64,000 bases of DNA from Kitasatospora purpeofusca (GTDB lineage: Bacteria > Actinomycetota > Actinomycetes > Streptomycetales > Streptomycetaceae). Under the pieces are notes generated by a model that saw only the letters and a program-made list of their open reading frames with translations, was not told where the DNA came from and did not search any database. Below, in pieces: positions 40,755 through 52,635 of this stretch. The translations under genes were made by a program, and so were the position numbers. The first letter of the stretch is position 1; each line of letters starts with the position of its first letter. The DNA lies in the NCBI RefSeq assembly GCF_000718025.1, contig NZ_JODS01000014.1:62001-126000 (forward strand). Direction: 5' to 3'.

Positions 40755-41875
40755 GGCCCGATCCTTCCATGTGTCCGGAAAATCCGGTCGTACGCGGCCG
40801 CCAAGAGCTCCGGGTCGTGTCGCGGCGTGCCGTCGGTACGGGCGACCCGCCCGAGCACCAGTGCGGCTCCCATTCGCTCGGCCGCCTTCTCCAGGCCGGC
40901 CAGGTCGGCCTGGCCGAAGGCACCGCCGGTGACGGCGCGCTCGTCCACCAGGATCGCATCCACCGCGAGCGCGGGGGCGTGGTCGGCGATGACATCCAGA
41001 TGACGCTGCGGGGTGAAGCCCTCGGTCTCGCCGGGCTGCGGGGCGAGGTTCAGGGTGAGCAGGCGGCGGGCGCGGGTCTCCACCAGGGCCTTGACCAGCT
41101 CGGGCACCAGCAGGTGCGGCAGCACGCTGGTGAACCAGGAGCCGGGGCCCAGGACGACCCAGTCCGCCTCCCGGACCGCGGTGACCGCCTCCGGCACGGC
41201 GGGCGGCTCGTCCGGAACGAGCCGGACGGACTGCACGGTGCCGGGAGTGACCGCCACGCTGGCCTGGCCGCGGACGGCGCCCAGCTCGGTGGGGAAGGCC
41301 GGGTCGTGCCCCCGGACTATCGCCTCGATGTCCAGCGGGACCGCCGACATCGGCAGCACCCGCCCCTGGACGTTGAGCAGCCGGCCGACCCAGTCCAGGG
41401 CCGCCACCGGGTCCCCGAGCTTCTCCCAGAGCGCGACGATCAGCAGGTTGCCGACCGCGTGGCCGCCCAGCTCGCCGGTGCCGGTGAAGCGCTGCTGGAT
41501 CACCTCGGACCAGGTCCGGCCCCAGTCGTCGTCGCCGCAGAGCGCGGCGAGCGCCTTGCGGAGGTCGCCGGGGGGCAGCACTCCGAGCTCCTCGCGGAGC
41601 CGGCCGCTGGAGCCGCCGTCGTCGGCGACGGTCACCACCGCGGTGAGGTCGGTGGTGAGCCGGCGCAGCGCGGAGAGCGAGGCCGACAGGCCCTGGCCGC
41701 CGCCGAGCGCGGTGATCCGCGGGGCCTGACTGCTCCTGGGGGCCTGGTGGGGACGGGCCGGGCCGGTGCGGGCCGCCCCGGTGCGGGATCGGCCGGTCAC
41801 GATCGACCTGGCCGTGGTCCCGCTCCGGTCGGCGGTCTTGTTCTGCAGCTGCCGCCCGGGCACGTATCCCGTCAC
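40745..41875 (-). CDS. yvcK: YvcK/CofD-like gluconeogenesis factor
   Basis: This 376-residue protein has a Gly-rich nucleotide-sugar-binding start (ALGGGQGLSASLSALRRL, about residues 56-73), then VTVADDGGSSGRLREELG and GGHAVGNLLIVALWEK, all typical of YvcK. A 50-residue basic, disordered N-terminus precedes the domain. The family affects carbon flux and cell-wall synthesis and binds UDP-sugars. The GTG start at 41875 follows a 66-base gap from rapZ. Confidence 0.93.
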   Translation of the reverse strand: MTGYVPGRQLQNKTADRSGTTARSIVTGRSRTGAARTGPARPHQAPRSSQAPRITALGGGQGLSASLSALRRLTTDLTAVVTVADDGGSSGRLREELGVLPPGDLRKALAALCGDDDWGRTWSEVIQQRFTGTGELGGHAVGNLLIVALWEKLGDPVAALDWVGRLLNVQGRVLPMSAVPLDIEAIVRGHDPAFPTELGAVRGQASVAVTPGTVQSVRLVPDEPPAVPEAVTAVREADWVVLGPGSWFTSVLPHLLVPELVKALVETRARRLLTLNLAPQPGETEGFTPQRHLDVIADHAPALAVDAILVDERAVTGGAFGQADLAGLEKAAERMGAALVLGRVARTDGTPRHDPELLAAAYDRIFRTHGRIGPWR

Positions 41876-41941
41876 ACCTACCTCGCGTTCCTCTTGCCGG
41901 GCCGCCGACCTCCACCGGCGGCCCGGCAGGGGGTGCGGCGG

Positions 41942-42853
41942 CTACTCCCGTCCCATGTCACGGTGGACGAGCACCGTTTCCACACCGTCCGCGATCAGAC
42001 GCTTCGTCAGCCGCTCGGACATCGCGACGCTGCGGTGCTTGCCACCGGTGCAGCCTACGGCAAGGGTCATGTAACGCTTCCCCTCGCGGCGATAGCCCTC
42101 GGTGACAATGCGCAGCAGCTCGGCGTAGCCGTTGAGGAACTCGTTGGCCCCGGGCTGCTGGAACACGTAGTCGGCGACGTCCGCGTCGGTGCCGGTCCTG
42201 GCCCGCAGCTCGGGCACCCAGTGCGGGTTCGGCAGGAAGCGGCAGTCCACCACGAGGTCGGCGTCGACCGGCAGGCCGTACTTGAAGCCGAAGGACATCA
42301 CGGTGGCGCGCAGCTCGGGCTCGTCGTGGTCGGCGAACTGGGCGTCGAGCTTGGCCCGCAGCTGGTGGACGTTGAGGTTGGAGGTGTCGATCACCAGGTC
42401 GGCCTCGCCGCGGAGCTCGCGCAGCAGCTCGCGCTCCTGGGCGATGCCGTCGACGATCCGGCCGTCGCCCTGGAGCGGGTGCGGGCGGCGCACGCTCTCG
42501 AAGCGGCGGACCAGGGCGTCGTCGGAGGAGTCGAGGAAGACGACGCGCAGCCGCACGCCGCGCTTCTCCAGCTCGTCCAGCGAGGTCAGCAGGTCGTCGA
42601 AGAACTGCCGGCCGCGGACGTCCACCACGGCGCCGATCCGGGCGACGTTGCCCTGGGAGCGGGCTCCGAGGTCGACCATGGTCGGGATGAGGGCCGGCGG
42701 CAGGTTGTCCACCACGAACCAGCCCAGGTCCTCCAGGCACTTGGCGGCGGTGGAGCGGCCCGCCCCGGACATGCCGGAGATGATCACCAGCTCCGGGGTG
42801 TTCTCGCCGCCGGCCTCCGGCCGGGCGGTGCCCCCGTAATCGGACACGGTCAC
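41942..42853 (-). CDS. rapZ: RapZ nucleotide-binding protein
   Basis: This 303-residue protein has Walker A GMSGAGRST, the FVVDNLPPAL motif, VRRPHPLQGDGRIVDGI and the conserved C-terminal GCTGGKHRSVAMSE. In E. coli RapZ controls glmS through small RNAs, while in actinobacteria the role is unclear. The GTG at 42853 is preferred because it overlaps the stop of the small coupled ORF upstream (GTGA). An in-frame GTG at 42946 would add 31 residues. Confidence 0.92.
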   Translation of the reverse strand: MTVSDYGGTARPEAGGENTPELVIISGMSGAGRSTAAKCLEDLGWFVVDNLPPALIPTMVDLGARSQGNVARIGAVVDVRGRQFFDDLLTSLDELEKRGVRLRVVFLDSSDDALVRRFESVRRPHPLQGDGRIVDGIAQERELLRELRGEADLVIDTSNLNVHQLRAKLDAQFADHDEPELRATVMSFGFKYGLPVDADLVVDCRFLPNPHWVPELRARTGTDADVADYVFQQPGANEFLNGYAELLRIVTEGYRREGKRYMTLAVGCTGGKHRSVAMSERLTKRLIADGVETVLVHRDMGRE

Positions 42854-42975
42854 TTCGGTTCCCCGCTCTCGGTGGTTCTGCTGTGGAGAACGCGCGTCGC
42901 GCGGGCATGCTTCCCGGCGCCACTCGGACGAGTGGGCGCGGGGCACGCCGGCTGACGGGCGGCGTCGGCCGTCAT
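42850..42975 (-). CDS. 41-residue ORF coupled between uvrC and rapZ
   Basis: The ATG at 42975 overlaps the uvrC stop (ATGA), with AGGAG seven bases upstream. The stop overlaps the GTG of rapZ (GTGA). The peptide starts MTADAARQPACPAPTRPSG and is basic, Pro/Ala/Thr-rich and probably disordered. It could be a true small gene, a translation-coupling leader, or the original N-terminus of RapZ separated by a frameshift. Confidence 0.4.
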   Translation of the reverse strand: MTADAARQPACPAPTRPSGAGKHARATRVLHSRTTESGEPK

Positions 42976-45062
42976 GGCGTCTCCTGGATGGGTGCGGTCT
43001 CGGGCGCCGCGGGCGCCGGCTCGTCGGCGTCGTCCTCGATGATCTCGCCCGTGGCGGTGTTCACGGCTGGTGCGGCAGGTGTACGGGACGACAACGCCGC
43101 CGCAACGGTCTCCGCCGTCCGCCGGCCGATGCCGGGGACCGCGCAGAGTTCGTCGACGGTGGCCGCCCGGAGCTTCTTGAGCGAGCCGAAGTGCTTGAGC
43201 AGCGCCTGACGGCGAGTCTCGCCGAGGCCGGGGACGGAGTCCAGTTCTCCGGCGGTGAGTCGCTTGGAACGCTTGCCGCGCTGGTAGCCGATGGCGAAGC
43301 GGTGGGCCTCGTCGCGGACCCGCTGGAGCAGGTAGAGGCCCTCGCTGCTGCGCGGGAGCACCACCGGGTCGTCCTCGCCGGGCAGCCAGACCTCCTCCAG
43401 GCGCTTGGCCAGGCCGCACAGCGCGATGTCGTCGATGCCGAGTTCGTCCAGGGCCCGCTGGGCGGCGGCGACCTGGGGCTGTCCGCCGTCGACGACCAGC
43501 AGCTGCGGCGGGTAGGCGAAGCGCCGGGGGCGGCCGTCCTCGGCGCGGGTGTCGACGCCGGTGCCGGTGCCGTCGACACCGGCACCGGTGCCGTCCGCGG
43601 CGTCCTCGGGGCCCTCCTCGGGGACGGCCCACTCGCCGGTGCGCTCGCGCTCCTGGAGGTAGCGGCGGAACCTGCGGCTGATCACCTCGTGCATCGAGCG
43701 GACGTCGTCCTGGCCCTCGAAGCCCTTGATCTCGAAGCGGCGGTACTCGCTCTTGCGGGCCAGGCCGTCCTCGAAGACCACCATCGAGGCGACCACGTCC
43801 TCGCCCTGGAGGTGGGAGATGTCGAAGCACTCGATCCGCAGCGGGACGCTGTCCAGCTCCAGCGCGTCGGTGATCTCCTGCAGGGCGCGGCTGCGGGTGG
43901 TGAGGTCGGAGGCGCGCTTGGTCTTGTGCAGCGCCAGCGCCTGCTGGGCGTTGCGCTGCACGGTGGCCATGAGGTCCTTCTTGTCGCCGCGCTGGGGGAT
44001 GCGCAGGTCCACCTGGGCGCCGCGCAGCCCGCCCAGCCACTCCCGCACCGGCTCGACCGGGTCGGGCAGCGCGGGGACGAGCACCTCGCGCGGGACGGCC
44101 TCGCCGCGGTCCTCGGCGCCGCCGCCGACGCCGCCGTAGAGCTGCTGGAGGGCGTGCTCGACCAGGCCGGCGGTGTCGACGTCCTCGACCTTGTCGGTGA
44201 CCCAGCCGCGCTGGCCCCGGACCCGGCCGCCGCGGACGTGGAAGATCTGGACGGCCGCCTCGAGTTCGTCCTCGGCGACGGCCAGCAGGTCGGCGTCGGT
44301 CGCGTCGGCGAGCACGATGGCGTTCTTCTCCATGGCCCGCTTGAGGGCGCCGATGTCGTCGCGCAGCCGGGCGGCCTTCTCGTACTCCAGGTCGGCGGCG
44401 GCCTCCTGCATCTCGGTCTCCAGCCGGCGCAGGTAGTTGCCGGTGCGCCCGGCCATGAAGTCGCAGAAGTCCTCGGCCAGCGCCCGGTGGTCCTCCGGCG
44501 TGATCCGGCCCACGCAGGGCGCGGCGCACTTGCCGATGTAGCCGAGCAGGCAGGGGCGGCCGACCTGGGCGGCGCGCTTGAAGACGCCGTTGGAGCAGGT
44601 GCGGACGGGGAAGACGCGCAGCAGCAGGTCGACGGTCTCGCGGATCGCCCAGGCGTGGCCGTAGGGGCCGAAGTAGCGCACGCCCTTGCGGTGCGCGCCG
44701 CGCATCACCTGGACCCGCGGGAACTCCTCGTTGAGGGTGACCGCGAGTTCCGGATAGCTCTTGTCGTCCCGGTACTTGACGTTGAACCGGGGGTCGAACT
44801 CCTTGATCCAGGAGTACTCCAGCTGGAGCGCCTCGACCTCGGTGGCGACGACGGTCCACTCCACCGAGGCGGCGGTGGTGACCATGGTCGCGGTGCGCGG
44901 GTGGAGTCCGGCGAGGTCCTGGAAGTAGGAGGACAGCCGGGGCCGGAGGCTCTTGGCCTTGCCTACGTAGATGACCCGCCCGTGGGCGTCGCGGAACTTG
45001 TAGACACCGGGCGAGGTCGGGATCGCACCCGGCGCCGGACGGTAGGTGGACGGGTCAGCCAT
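42972..45062 (-). CDS. uvrC: UvrC excinuclease subunit
   Basis: This 696-residue protein has an N-terminal GIY-YIG nuclease (GVYKFRDAHGRVIYVGKAKSLRPRL, residues 19-43), a UvrB-contacting UVR motif (DLEYEKAARLRDDIGAL), the RNase H-like C-terminal nuclease (IECFDISHLQGEDVVASMVVF, LLVVDGGQPQ) and paired helix-hairpin-helix motifs (SVPGLGETRRQALL, AVPGIGRRTAETV). An acidic insertion (about residues 475-510) carries a VDGTGTGVDT repeat. The ATG at 45062 was used. Confidence 0.97.
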   Translation of the reverse strand: MADPSTYRPAPGAIPTSPGVYKFRDAHGRVIYVGKAKSLRPRLSSYFQDLAGLHPRTATMVTTAASVEWTVVATEVEALQLEYSWIKEFDPRFNVKYRDDKSYPELAVTLNEEFPRVQVMRGAHRKGVRYFGPYGHAWAIRETVDLLLRVFPVRTCSNGVFKRAAQVGRPCLLGYIGKCAAPCVGRITPEDHRALAEDFCDFMAGRTGNYLRRLETEMQEAAADLEYEKAARLRDDIGALKRAMEKNAIVLADATDADLLAVAEDELEAAVQIFHVRGGRVRGQRGWVTDKVEDVDTAGLVEHALQQLYGGVGGGAEDRGEAVPREVLVPALPDPVEPVREWLGGLRGAQVDLRIPQRGDKKDLMATVQRNAQQALALHKTKRASDLTTRSRALQEITDALELDSVPLRIECFDISHLQGEDVVASMVVFEDGLARKSEYRRFEIKGFEGQDDVRSMHEVISRRFRRYLQERERTGEWAVPEEGPEDAADGTGAGVDGTGTGVDTRAEDGRPRRFAYPPQLLVVDGGQPQVAAAQRALDELGIDDIALCGLAKRLEEVWLPGEDDPVVLPRSSEGLYLLQRVRDEAHRFAIGYQRGKRSKRLTAGELDSVPGLGETRRQALLKHFGSLKKLRAATVDELCAVPGIGRRTAETVAAALSSRTPAAPAVNTATGEIIEDDADEPAPAAPETAPIQETP

Positions 45063-45113
45063 GGGTCCACCGTACCGACTCGGGCCGGGGGCGCGTGCGG
45101 GAGATCAACTGCT

Positions 45114-45548
45114 TCAGCGCGGGGTCACCTTGAGGTTGCCGCCCTCGACCACCACGTCGTACGCGGGCAGCGGGGTCGGGGCCGGGCCGTCCTGCACGGC
45201 GCCGTCGGTGATGCCGAACATGCTGCCGTGACAGGGGCATTGGATCTTCTGGTTCTTGACCTGGTCGACGATGCAGCCGGCGTGGGTGCACTTGGCGCTG
45301 AACGCCTTGTACTGGCCCTCGGCGGGCTGGGTGACGACGATCTTCTTCTCGCGGAAGACGGTGCCGCCGCCGACCGGGACGCCGGAGGCCGGGCCGAGGT
45401 CGACCGGGGTCTTGGCGGCGGAGTCGGAGCCGGAGGAGGTCGAGGCGCAGCCGGTGACGGCGACGGTGCCGCCGGCGGCGAGGACGGCCGCGGCCCCGCA
45501 GAGCAGGGTGCGGCGGGAGGGGGCGGGACTCTCGGGGGCCTCGGACAT
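45114..45548 (-). CDS. Rieske 2Fe-2S lipoprotein
   Basis: This 144-residue protein has a Tat-like start (SRRTLLCGAAAVLAAGG) ending in a lipobox-like VTGC at residue 34, so a membrane-anchored, folded export product is likely. The Rieske ligands are CTHAGC and CPCHGSMF (about residues 87-92 and 104-111). It is probably an electron carrier at the outer face of the membrane. It sits between uvrA and uvrC on the same strand. Confidence 0.9.
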   Translation of the reverse strand: MSEAPESPAPSRRTLLCGAAAVLAAGGTVAVTGCASTSSGSDSAAKTPVDLGPASGVPVGGGTVFREKKIVVTQPAEGQYKAFSAKCTHAGCIVDQVKNQKIQCPCHGSMFGITDGAVQDGPAPTPLPAYDVVVEGGNLKVTPR

Positions 45549-45624
45549 GAGGGTGCTCCTGGTTTCGGCGGCGGCGTTCGGCGGCGGCTTCGCGGCTGCG
45601 GGCCGCCCGGAATTCTATGCGGCG

Positions 45625-45666
45625 CGCCTCCGCCCGCCCCCGGGGTGCCGGGGGCGGGCGGAGGCG
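45625..45666 (-). terminator. terminator after uvrA
   Basis: CGCCTCCGCCCGCCCCCGG (45625-45643) pairs with the complement at 45648-45666 around a 4-base loop, 19 bases past the uvrA stop. Confidence 0.85.
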
Positions 45667-45684
45667 GGCGGCGAGGCCCGTCCG

Positions 45685-48597
<2,913 letters not shown>

Positions 48598-48866
48598 TGC
48601 TTCTGGCGCCTTTCTCCGGGGCGAGAGGGCTGGGTTTCGAGGGGTGTACTTCTTCCAGGATGCGGCAGCCAGCCTACTAGCTCACGCGTTCGATTATCGA
48701 GCTCGTCCAGCCGGGTCCACCCGAACGAGTGAGGACGATGCGCGGAGTCTTGACGCGCGGACCGAAAAGCCCCTGCTCGGCGGGGGGGCAACGGCGGTAG
48801 CGTCACCTGGTCAACGAGCGAAGCCCCCTCGGGGCAACGCGCCGTCTCCCACCGAAGGCCGAATCG

Positions 48867-49649
48867 ATGACCGACCCGCAGACCGACCCGCGCACCGGGC
48901 CGCAGACCGACCCCGCCCCCTCCCTCCCCGCCGTCGCCGCCCGGCGCCTGGCCGAGGTCGAGGAGAGCACCCGCCTGCTGCTGCGGACCGTCGCCGGGAT
49001 CGGGGCGGAGGCCGCCGCCGGGCCCTCCGCGCTGCCCGGCTGGACCCGCGGCCACGTCCTCGCCCACCTCGCCCGCAACGCCGACTCGCTGGTCAACCTG
49101 CTGGACGGCGCCCGCACCGGCACCGACATCCCGCAGTACCCGAGCCAGGAGGCCCGTGACCGGGACATCGAGGAGGGCGCGCCCCGCCCGGTGGACGAGC
49201 AGCTCGCCGACCTGCGCGCCTCCCACGCCCGCTTCGTAGCGGCGGCCGCCCTGCTGCCGGACGGGGCCTGGGCCGCGGAGGTCAAGCACCGCAGCGGCGC
49301 CGTCTTCCCGGCCGCGGAGATCCCCTGGCGGCGGCTGGCGGAGGTCGAGTACCACCACGTCGACCTGGACGCCGGCTACACCCCCGCGCACTGGCCGGAG
49401 GAGTTCGCCGCCACCGAGTTCCGGCAGCTCGCCGAGAAGCTGGCCGGACCGGCCGGCGCCGGGCTGCCCGCCGTCGAGCTGCTGGCCGAGGACACCGCCG
49501 AACGCGCCGTGATCGGCGCCGGCACCCCCGCCCTGACCGTCGAGGGCCCCGTCCGCGCCCTGCTCGCCTGGCTCTCCGGCCGGTCCGACGGCGCCGCCCT
49601 GCGCCGCACCCCCGGCACCGACCTGCCGGTCCTCCCCCCGTTGGGCTGA
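48867..49649 (+). CDS. maleylpyruvate isomerase N-terminal domain (mycothiol-dependent enzyme-like) protein
   Basis: This 260-residue protein has the DinB-like MDMPI fold. Metal-ligand His is in RGHVLAHLARNAD, and the Glu/His pair is in AEVEYHHVDLDAGY. The C-terminal half ends in the family's VEGPVRALLAWLSGRS segment. Mycothiol-dependent isomerisation or detoxification is the family role, but the substrate is unknown. It is divergent from uvrA with 269 bases between. Confidence 0.88.
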   Translation: MTDPQTDPRTGPQTDPAPSLPAVAARRLAEVEESTRLLLRTVAGIGAEAAAGPSALPGWTRGHVLAHLARNADSLVNLLDGARTGTDIPQYPSQEARDRDIEEGAPRPVDEQLADLRASHARFVAAAALLPDGAWAAEVKHRSGAVFPAAEIPWRRLAEVEYHHVDLDAGYTPAHWPEEFAATEFRQLAEKLAGPAGAGLPAVELLAEDTAERAVIGAGTPALTVEGPVRALLAWLSGRSDGAALRRTPGTDLPVLPPLG

Positions 49650-49706
49650 GCCCCCTCGCAGGCGCGAGGATGGCCCTGACCCTGTAGCCCGACAAGGAGC
49701 GGACGT

Positions 49707-50360
49707 ATGACGTACCACGGAGCGGTCAAGGTCGGCGGGCCGCCGGACGTGCGCGAGCTGGCGCACCTGATCATCACCAAGGTGGCGGTCGGCCCCCACA
49801 ACAACAACGCCTACCTGCTGCGCTGCCGGGACACCGACGAGCAGTTGCTGATCGACGCGGCGGCCGACGCGCCGGTGCTGCTGGAGACGGTCGGCGAGCG
49901 GCTGGCCACCGTGGTCACCACCCACCGCCACCACGACCACTGGGGGGCGCTGGCCGAGGTGGTCGCCGCCACCGGCGCGCGCACCGCGGCGGGCGAGCAC
50001 GACGCCGAGGGCATCGACGTCCCCACCGCGCTGCCGCTCGCGGACGGCGACACCCTCGCGGTGGGCCGCTGCGAGCTGACCGTCCGGCACCTGGTCGGCC
50101 ACACCCCCGGCGCGATCGTGCTGGTCTACGACGACCCGGTGGGCCACCAGCACGTGTTCACCGGCGACTGCCTCTTCCCCGGCGGCATCGGCAACACCTG
50201 GGGCGACCGGGACGCCTTCGCGAGCCTGTTCCGGGACGTCACCGGGAAGATCTTCGACGTGCTGCCGGACGAGGCCTGGGTCTACCCCGGCCACGGCGAC
50301 GACACCACCCTCGGCACCGAGCGCCCGCACCTCGCGGAGTGGCGCGAGCGCGGCTGGTAG
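49707..50360 (+). CDS. MBL-fold metallo-hydrolase (glyoxalase II-like)
   Basis: This 217-residue metallo-beta-lactamase-fold protein has the HRHHDHWGAL metal motif (about residues 73-82), His in LVGHTPGAIVLV, Asp in TGDCLFPGG and a late His in VYPGHGDDTTLG. This is the hydroxyacylglutathione/mycothiol hydrolase pattern. AAGGAG precedes the ATG. It follows the MDMPI-like gene by 57 bases and may share thiol detoxification with it, which is an inference. Confidence 0.9.
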   Translation: MTYHGAVKVGGPPDVRELAHLIITKVAVGPHNNNAYLLRCRDTDEQLLIDAAADAPVLLETVGERLATVVTTHRHHDHWGALAEVVAATGARTAAGEHDAEGIDVPTALPLADGDTLAVGRCELTVRHLVGHTPGAIVLVYDDPVGHQHVFTGDCLFPGGIGNTWGDRDAFASLFRDVTGKIFDVLPDEAWVYPGHGDDTTLGTERPHLAEWRERGW

Positions 50361-50373
50361 CCGCCGACAGCCG

Positions 50374-50422
50374 GAACGGGCGGGCCCGCGACCGAGGTGA
50401 TCGGTCGCGGGCCCGCCCGTTC
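50374..50422. terminator. terminator between the MBL-fold gene and terC
   Basis: A 22-base perfect inverted repeat (50374-50395 with 50401-50422) lies around GGTGA, convergent genes on each side. Confidence 0.88.
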
Positions 50423-50437
50423 GACGGAGGAGGTGCG

Positions 50438-51439
50438 TCAGGCGTCCAGCTTCTCCGGCTCGCCCTGCCCGCCCTGCTCCGCCTGCTCGGCCAGGGCGGC
50501 CTTCTTGGAGGCCATCAGGCTGGTCGCGGTGGTGATGGCGAGCACCACCACGATGAAGCCCAGCGAGAACGGGATGCCGATCTCCGGCACGTGCACACCC
50601 TGCTCGTGCAGCGCGTGCAGCACCAGCTTCACCCCGATGAAGCCCAGGATGACCGACAGGCCGTACGACAGGTGGACCAGCTTCTTCAGCAGACCGCCGA
50701 TGAGGAAGTACAGCTGGCGCAGGCCCATCAGGGCGAAGGCGTTGGCGGTGAAGACGATGTACGGGTCCTGGGTCAGGCCGAAGATCGCCGGGATCGAGTC
50801 CAGCGCGAACAGGACGTCGGTGGTGCCGATCGCGATCATGACGATCAGCATCGGGGTCATCAGCCGGCGGCCGTTCTCCCGAACGAAGAGCTTGGTGCCG
50901 TGGTACTTGTCGGTCGACGGGAAGCGCTGCTCGATCGACTTGAGCAGGCGGTTCTCCTCGAACTCCTCTTCCTCCTCGTCGGCCCGCGCCTCCTTGATCA
51001 GCTTCCAGGCCGTCCAGATCAGGAAGCCGCCGAAGATGAAGAAGACCCAGGAGAACTGGGCGACCAGCGCGGCACCGCCGGCGATGAAGACCGCGCGCAG
51101 CACCAGGGCGATGATCACACCGAACATCAGCACGCGCTGCTGGTAGATCCGCGGCACCGCGAACTTGCCCATGATCAGGATGAAGACGAACAGGTTGTCG
51201 ACACTGAGCGACTTCTCGGTGATGTAGCCGGCGAAGAACTCACCGGCCGGCGTCGCGCCGGAGTGCCACCAGAGGAAACCGCCGAAGATCACCGCCAGCA
51301 CGACCCAGACCGTGGTCCAGATGCCGGCTTCCTTGATCGAGACCTCGTGCGGCTTGCGCCCGCCGATGAAGAAATCGGCCACGACCAGTGCCAACAGCAC
51401 CACGATCGTGCCGACCCACAAACTTACGGAAACGTCCAC
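50438..51439 (-). CDS. TerC-family integral membrane protein
   Basis: This 333-residue protein has about eight membrane helices and the TerC signature SLSVDNLFVFILIMGKF (about residues 76-92). A matching second acidic motif is GTTDVLFALDSIPAIFGL. A cytoplasmic Glu-rich loop (DEEEEEFEENRLL) separates the halves. TerC proteins are linked to tellurite resistance and to metal (Mn) export during secretion. The GTG follows AGGAG. A TerD gene lies 212 bases upstream on the same strand. Confidence 0.93.
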   Translation of the reverse strand: MDVSVSLWVGTIVVLLALVVADFFIGGRKPHEVSIKEAGIWTTVWVVLAVIFGGFLWWHSGATPAGEFFAGYITEKSLSVDNLFVFILIMGKFAVPRIYQQRVLMFGVIIALVLRAVFIAGGAALVAQFSWVFFIFGGFLIWTAWKLIKEARADEEEEEFEENRLLKSIEQRFPSTDKYHGTKLFVRENGRRLMTPMLIVMIAIGTTDVLFALDSIPAIFGLTQDPYIVFTANAFALMGLRQLYFLIGGLLKKLVHLSYGLSVILGFIGVKLVLHALHEQGVHVPEIGIPFSLGFIVVVLAITTATSLMASKKAALAEQAEQGGQGEPEKLDA

Positions 51440-51651
51440 TACTGCTCCTCCGGCAGGTAGGCGAGACAGTCATCGTCACTGCCGGAGGTCTCTTCCGCCC
51501 GTCGGACGCGCGACTGCGCGACCGCGGACCAGCGCCCCGGGGTGCCGTGACAGGCACCCGTGATGACGGGGACGACTGCGAGGGAATACTCCCCTCCGCT
51601 GCAAGAAGGGTAACAGCACTCCCAAGGAAAGGTAAAGAAGGTAAAGAACCG

Positions 51652-52233
51652 TCAGAGGAACGGCTCGATGGCGGGCAGCAGGTCCTGGAAGGAGCGGCCC
51701 TTCGCCGGGGCGCCGATCGCCTGCATCTCCCAGCCCCCGGCACCGTCCCGGAACACCTTCGCCATGATCTGCCCGGTGTGCGGACCGCCGCCGGTCAGGT
51801 CGTAGCGGGCCAGCTCCAGCCCGGTCGACTCGTCCACCAGCCGGCAGTGCGCGTTCTGCACCTCGGCGAAGGTCTGCCCGGTGTAGGAGCTGACCGTGAA
51901 CACCACCTGGGTGATGTGCGGCGGCACGTGCGCCAGGTCCACCAGGATCGCCTCGTCGTCCTCCCCCGCCCCGGAGCCGCCGACCAGGTTGTCCCCGGTG
52001 TGCCGGACCGAACCGTCGGAACTCTCCAGGTGCTGGAAGAAGACCACGTCGGACGGAGTGTGCTCGGCGTACAGCAGCGCCGAGGCGTCCAGGTCGATCT
52101 GCCGCGTCCGGCTGCCGAACAGGCCCCGCCGGGGCGCCGCCCGCCAGCCCAGGCCCATCCGGACCACGGTCAGCGTCTCCCCCGGGCCCGTCTGCAGACT
52201 GACCCGCTGCCCCTTGGCCAGGTTCACCGACAC
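51652..52233 (-). CDS. TerD-family protein
   Basis: This 193-residue protein of the TerD/CABP family has VNLAKGQRVSLQ at the start. Calcium-site-type acidic clusters are present (QIDLDASALLYA, GAGEDDEAILVDL), as is the closing QIMAKVFRDGAGGWEMQAIG. It is associated with tellurite and general stress resistance together with TerC. The GTG follows AGAGGAC. It is the only TerD copy in the window. Confidence 0.93.
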   Translation of the reverse strand: MSVNLAKGQRVSLQTGPGETLTVVRMGLGWRAAPRRGLFGSRTRQIDLDASALLYAEHTPSDVVFFQHLESSDGSVRHTGDNLVGGSGAGEDDEAILVDLAHVPPHITQVVFTVSSYTGQTFAEVQNAHCRLVDESTGLELARYDLTGGGPHTGQIMAKVFRDGAGGWEMQAIGAPAKGRSFQDLLPAIEPFL

Positions 52234-52635
52234 GGCGGTTGTCCTCTCTGCCCAGCCGCACGGGATCCCCGCGCCGGCTCCACGGTGGAACACCCCGTTG
52301 CCGTCCCCCGGCTGAGGCCCCCTCTTTACCGGCCGCCCGACAAGGACGGCACCGCGGACCAGCCTAGGCCCTGTCTCCTGGATCCTTGCCGGGGCCTCGA
52401 CGCCGGGGCACGCACCTCGCCGCGTTGTCGTCGGTCGCCAATGCTCCGCAGTGGCTCCCTCCTCCGCCTTGCGATGCACGCACCCCACCGCCGCGGCCTG
52501 ACCCGACAAGATCCAGGAGACAGGGCCTGAGCCCTGCGGTCCAACGCCTTTCCCGCCGTGTACCCCCTCGCCGGGGCGGCGACGCACCGGCGGGCGCGGC
52601 CGGGCAGAGAACCGGCCACGCCCGCCGGGCGGGCG
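52234..52635. other. intergenic region between terD and uvrB
   Basis: These 402 bases contain the MITE-like element at 52366-52528. The rest is the terD promoter side and the sequence downstream of uvrB, where I see no other gene. Confidence 0.5.
52366..52528. mobile_element. MITE-like element, 163 bp, with 19-bp perfect terminal inverted repeats
   Basis: AGGCCCTGTCTCCTGGATC (52366-52384) is repeated inverted at 52510-52528. The 125-bp interior has no plausible full gene. The size, perfect ends and intergenic position fit a miniature inverted-repeat transposable element or the remnant end of an IS. No clear target-site duplication is seen. Confidence 0.7.

Noticed and set aside
42854..42946. 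Longer RapZ start at GTG 42946
   Set aside because: Weak ribosome binding site. The GTGA overlap with the preceding small ORF favours 42853, though the longer form cannot be excluded.
48598..48866. Possible LexA (SOS) box upstream of uvrA (CGAACGCGTGAG on the minus strand)
   Set aside because: Only one half matches CGAAC-N4-GTTCG. The second half is absent, so it is not a supportable SOS box.
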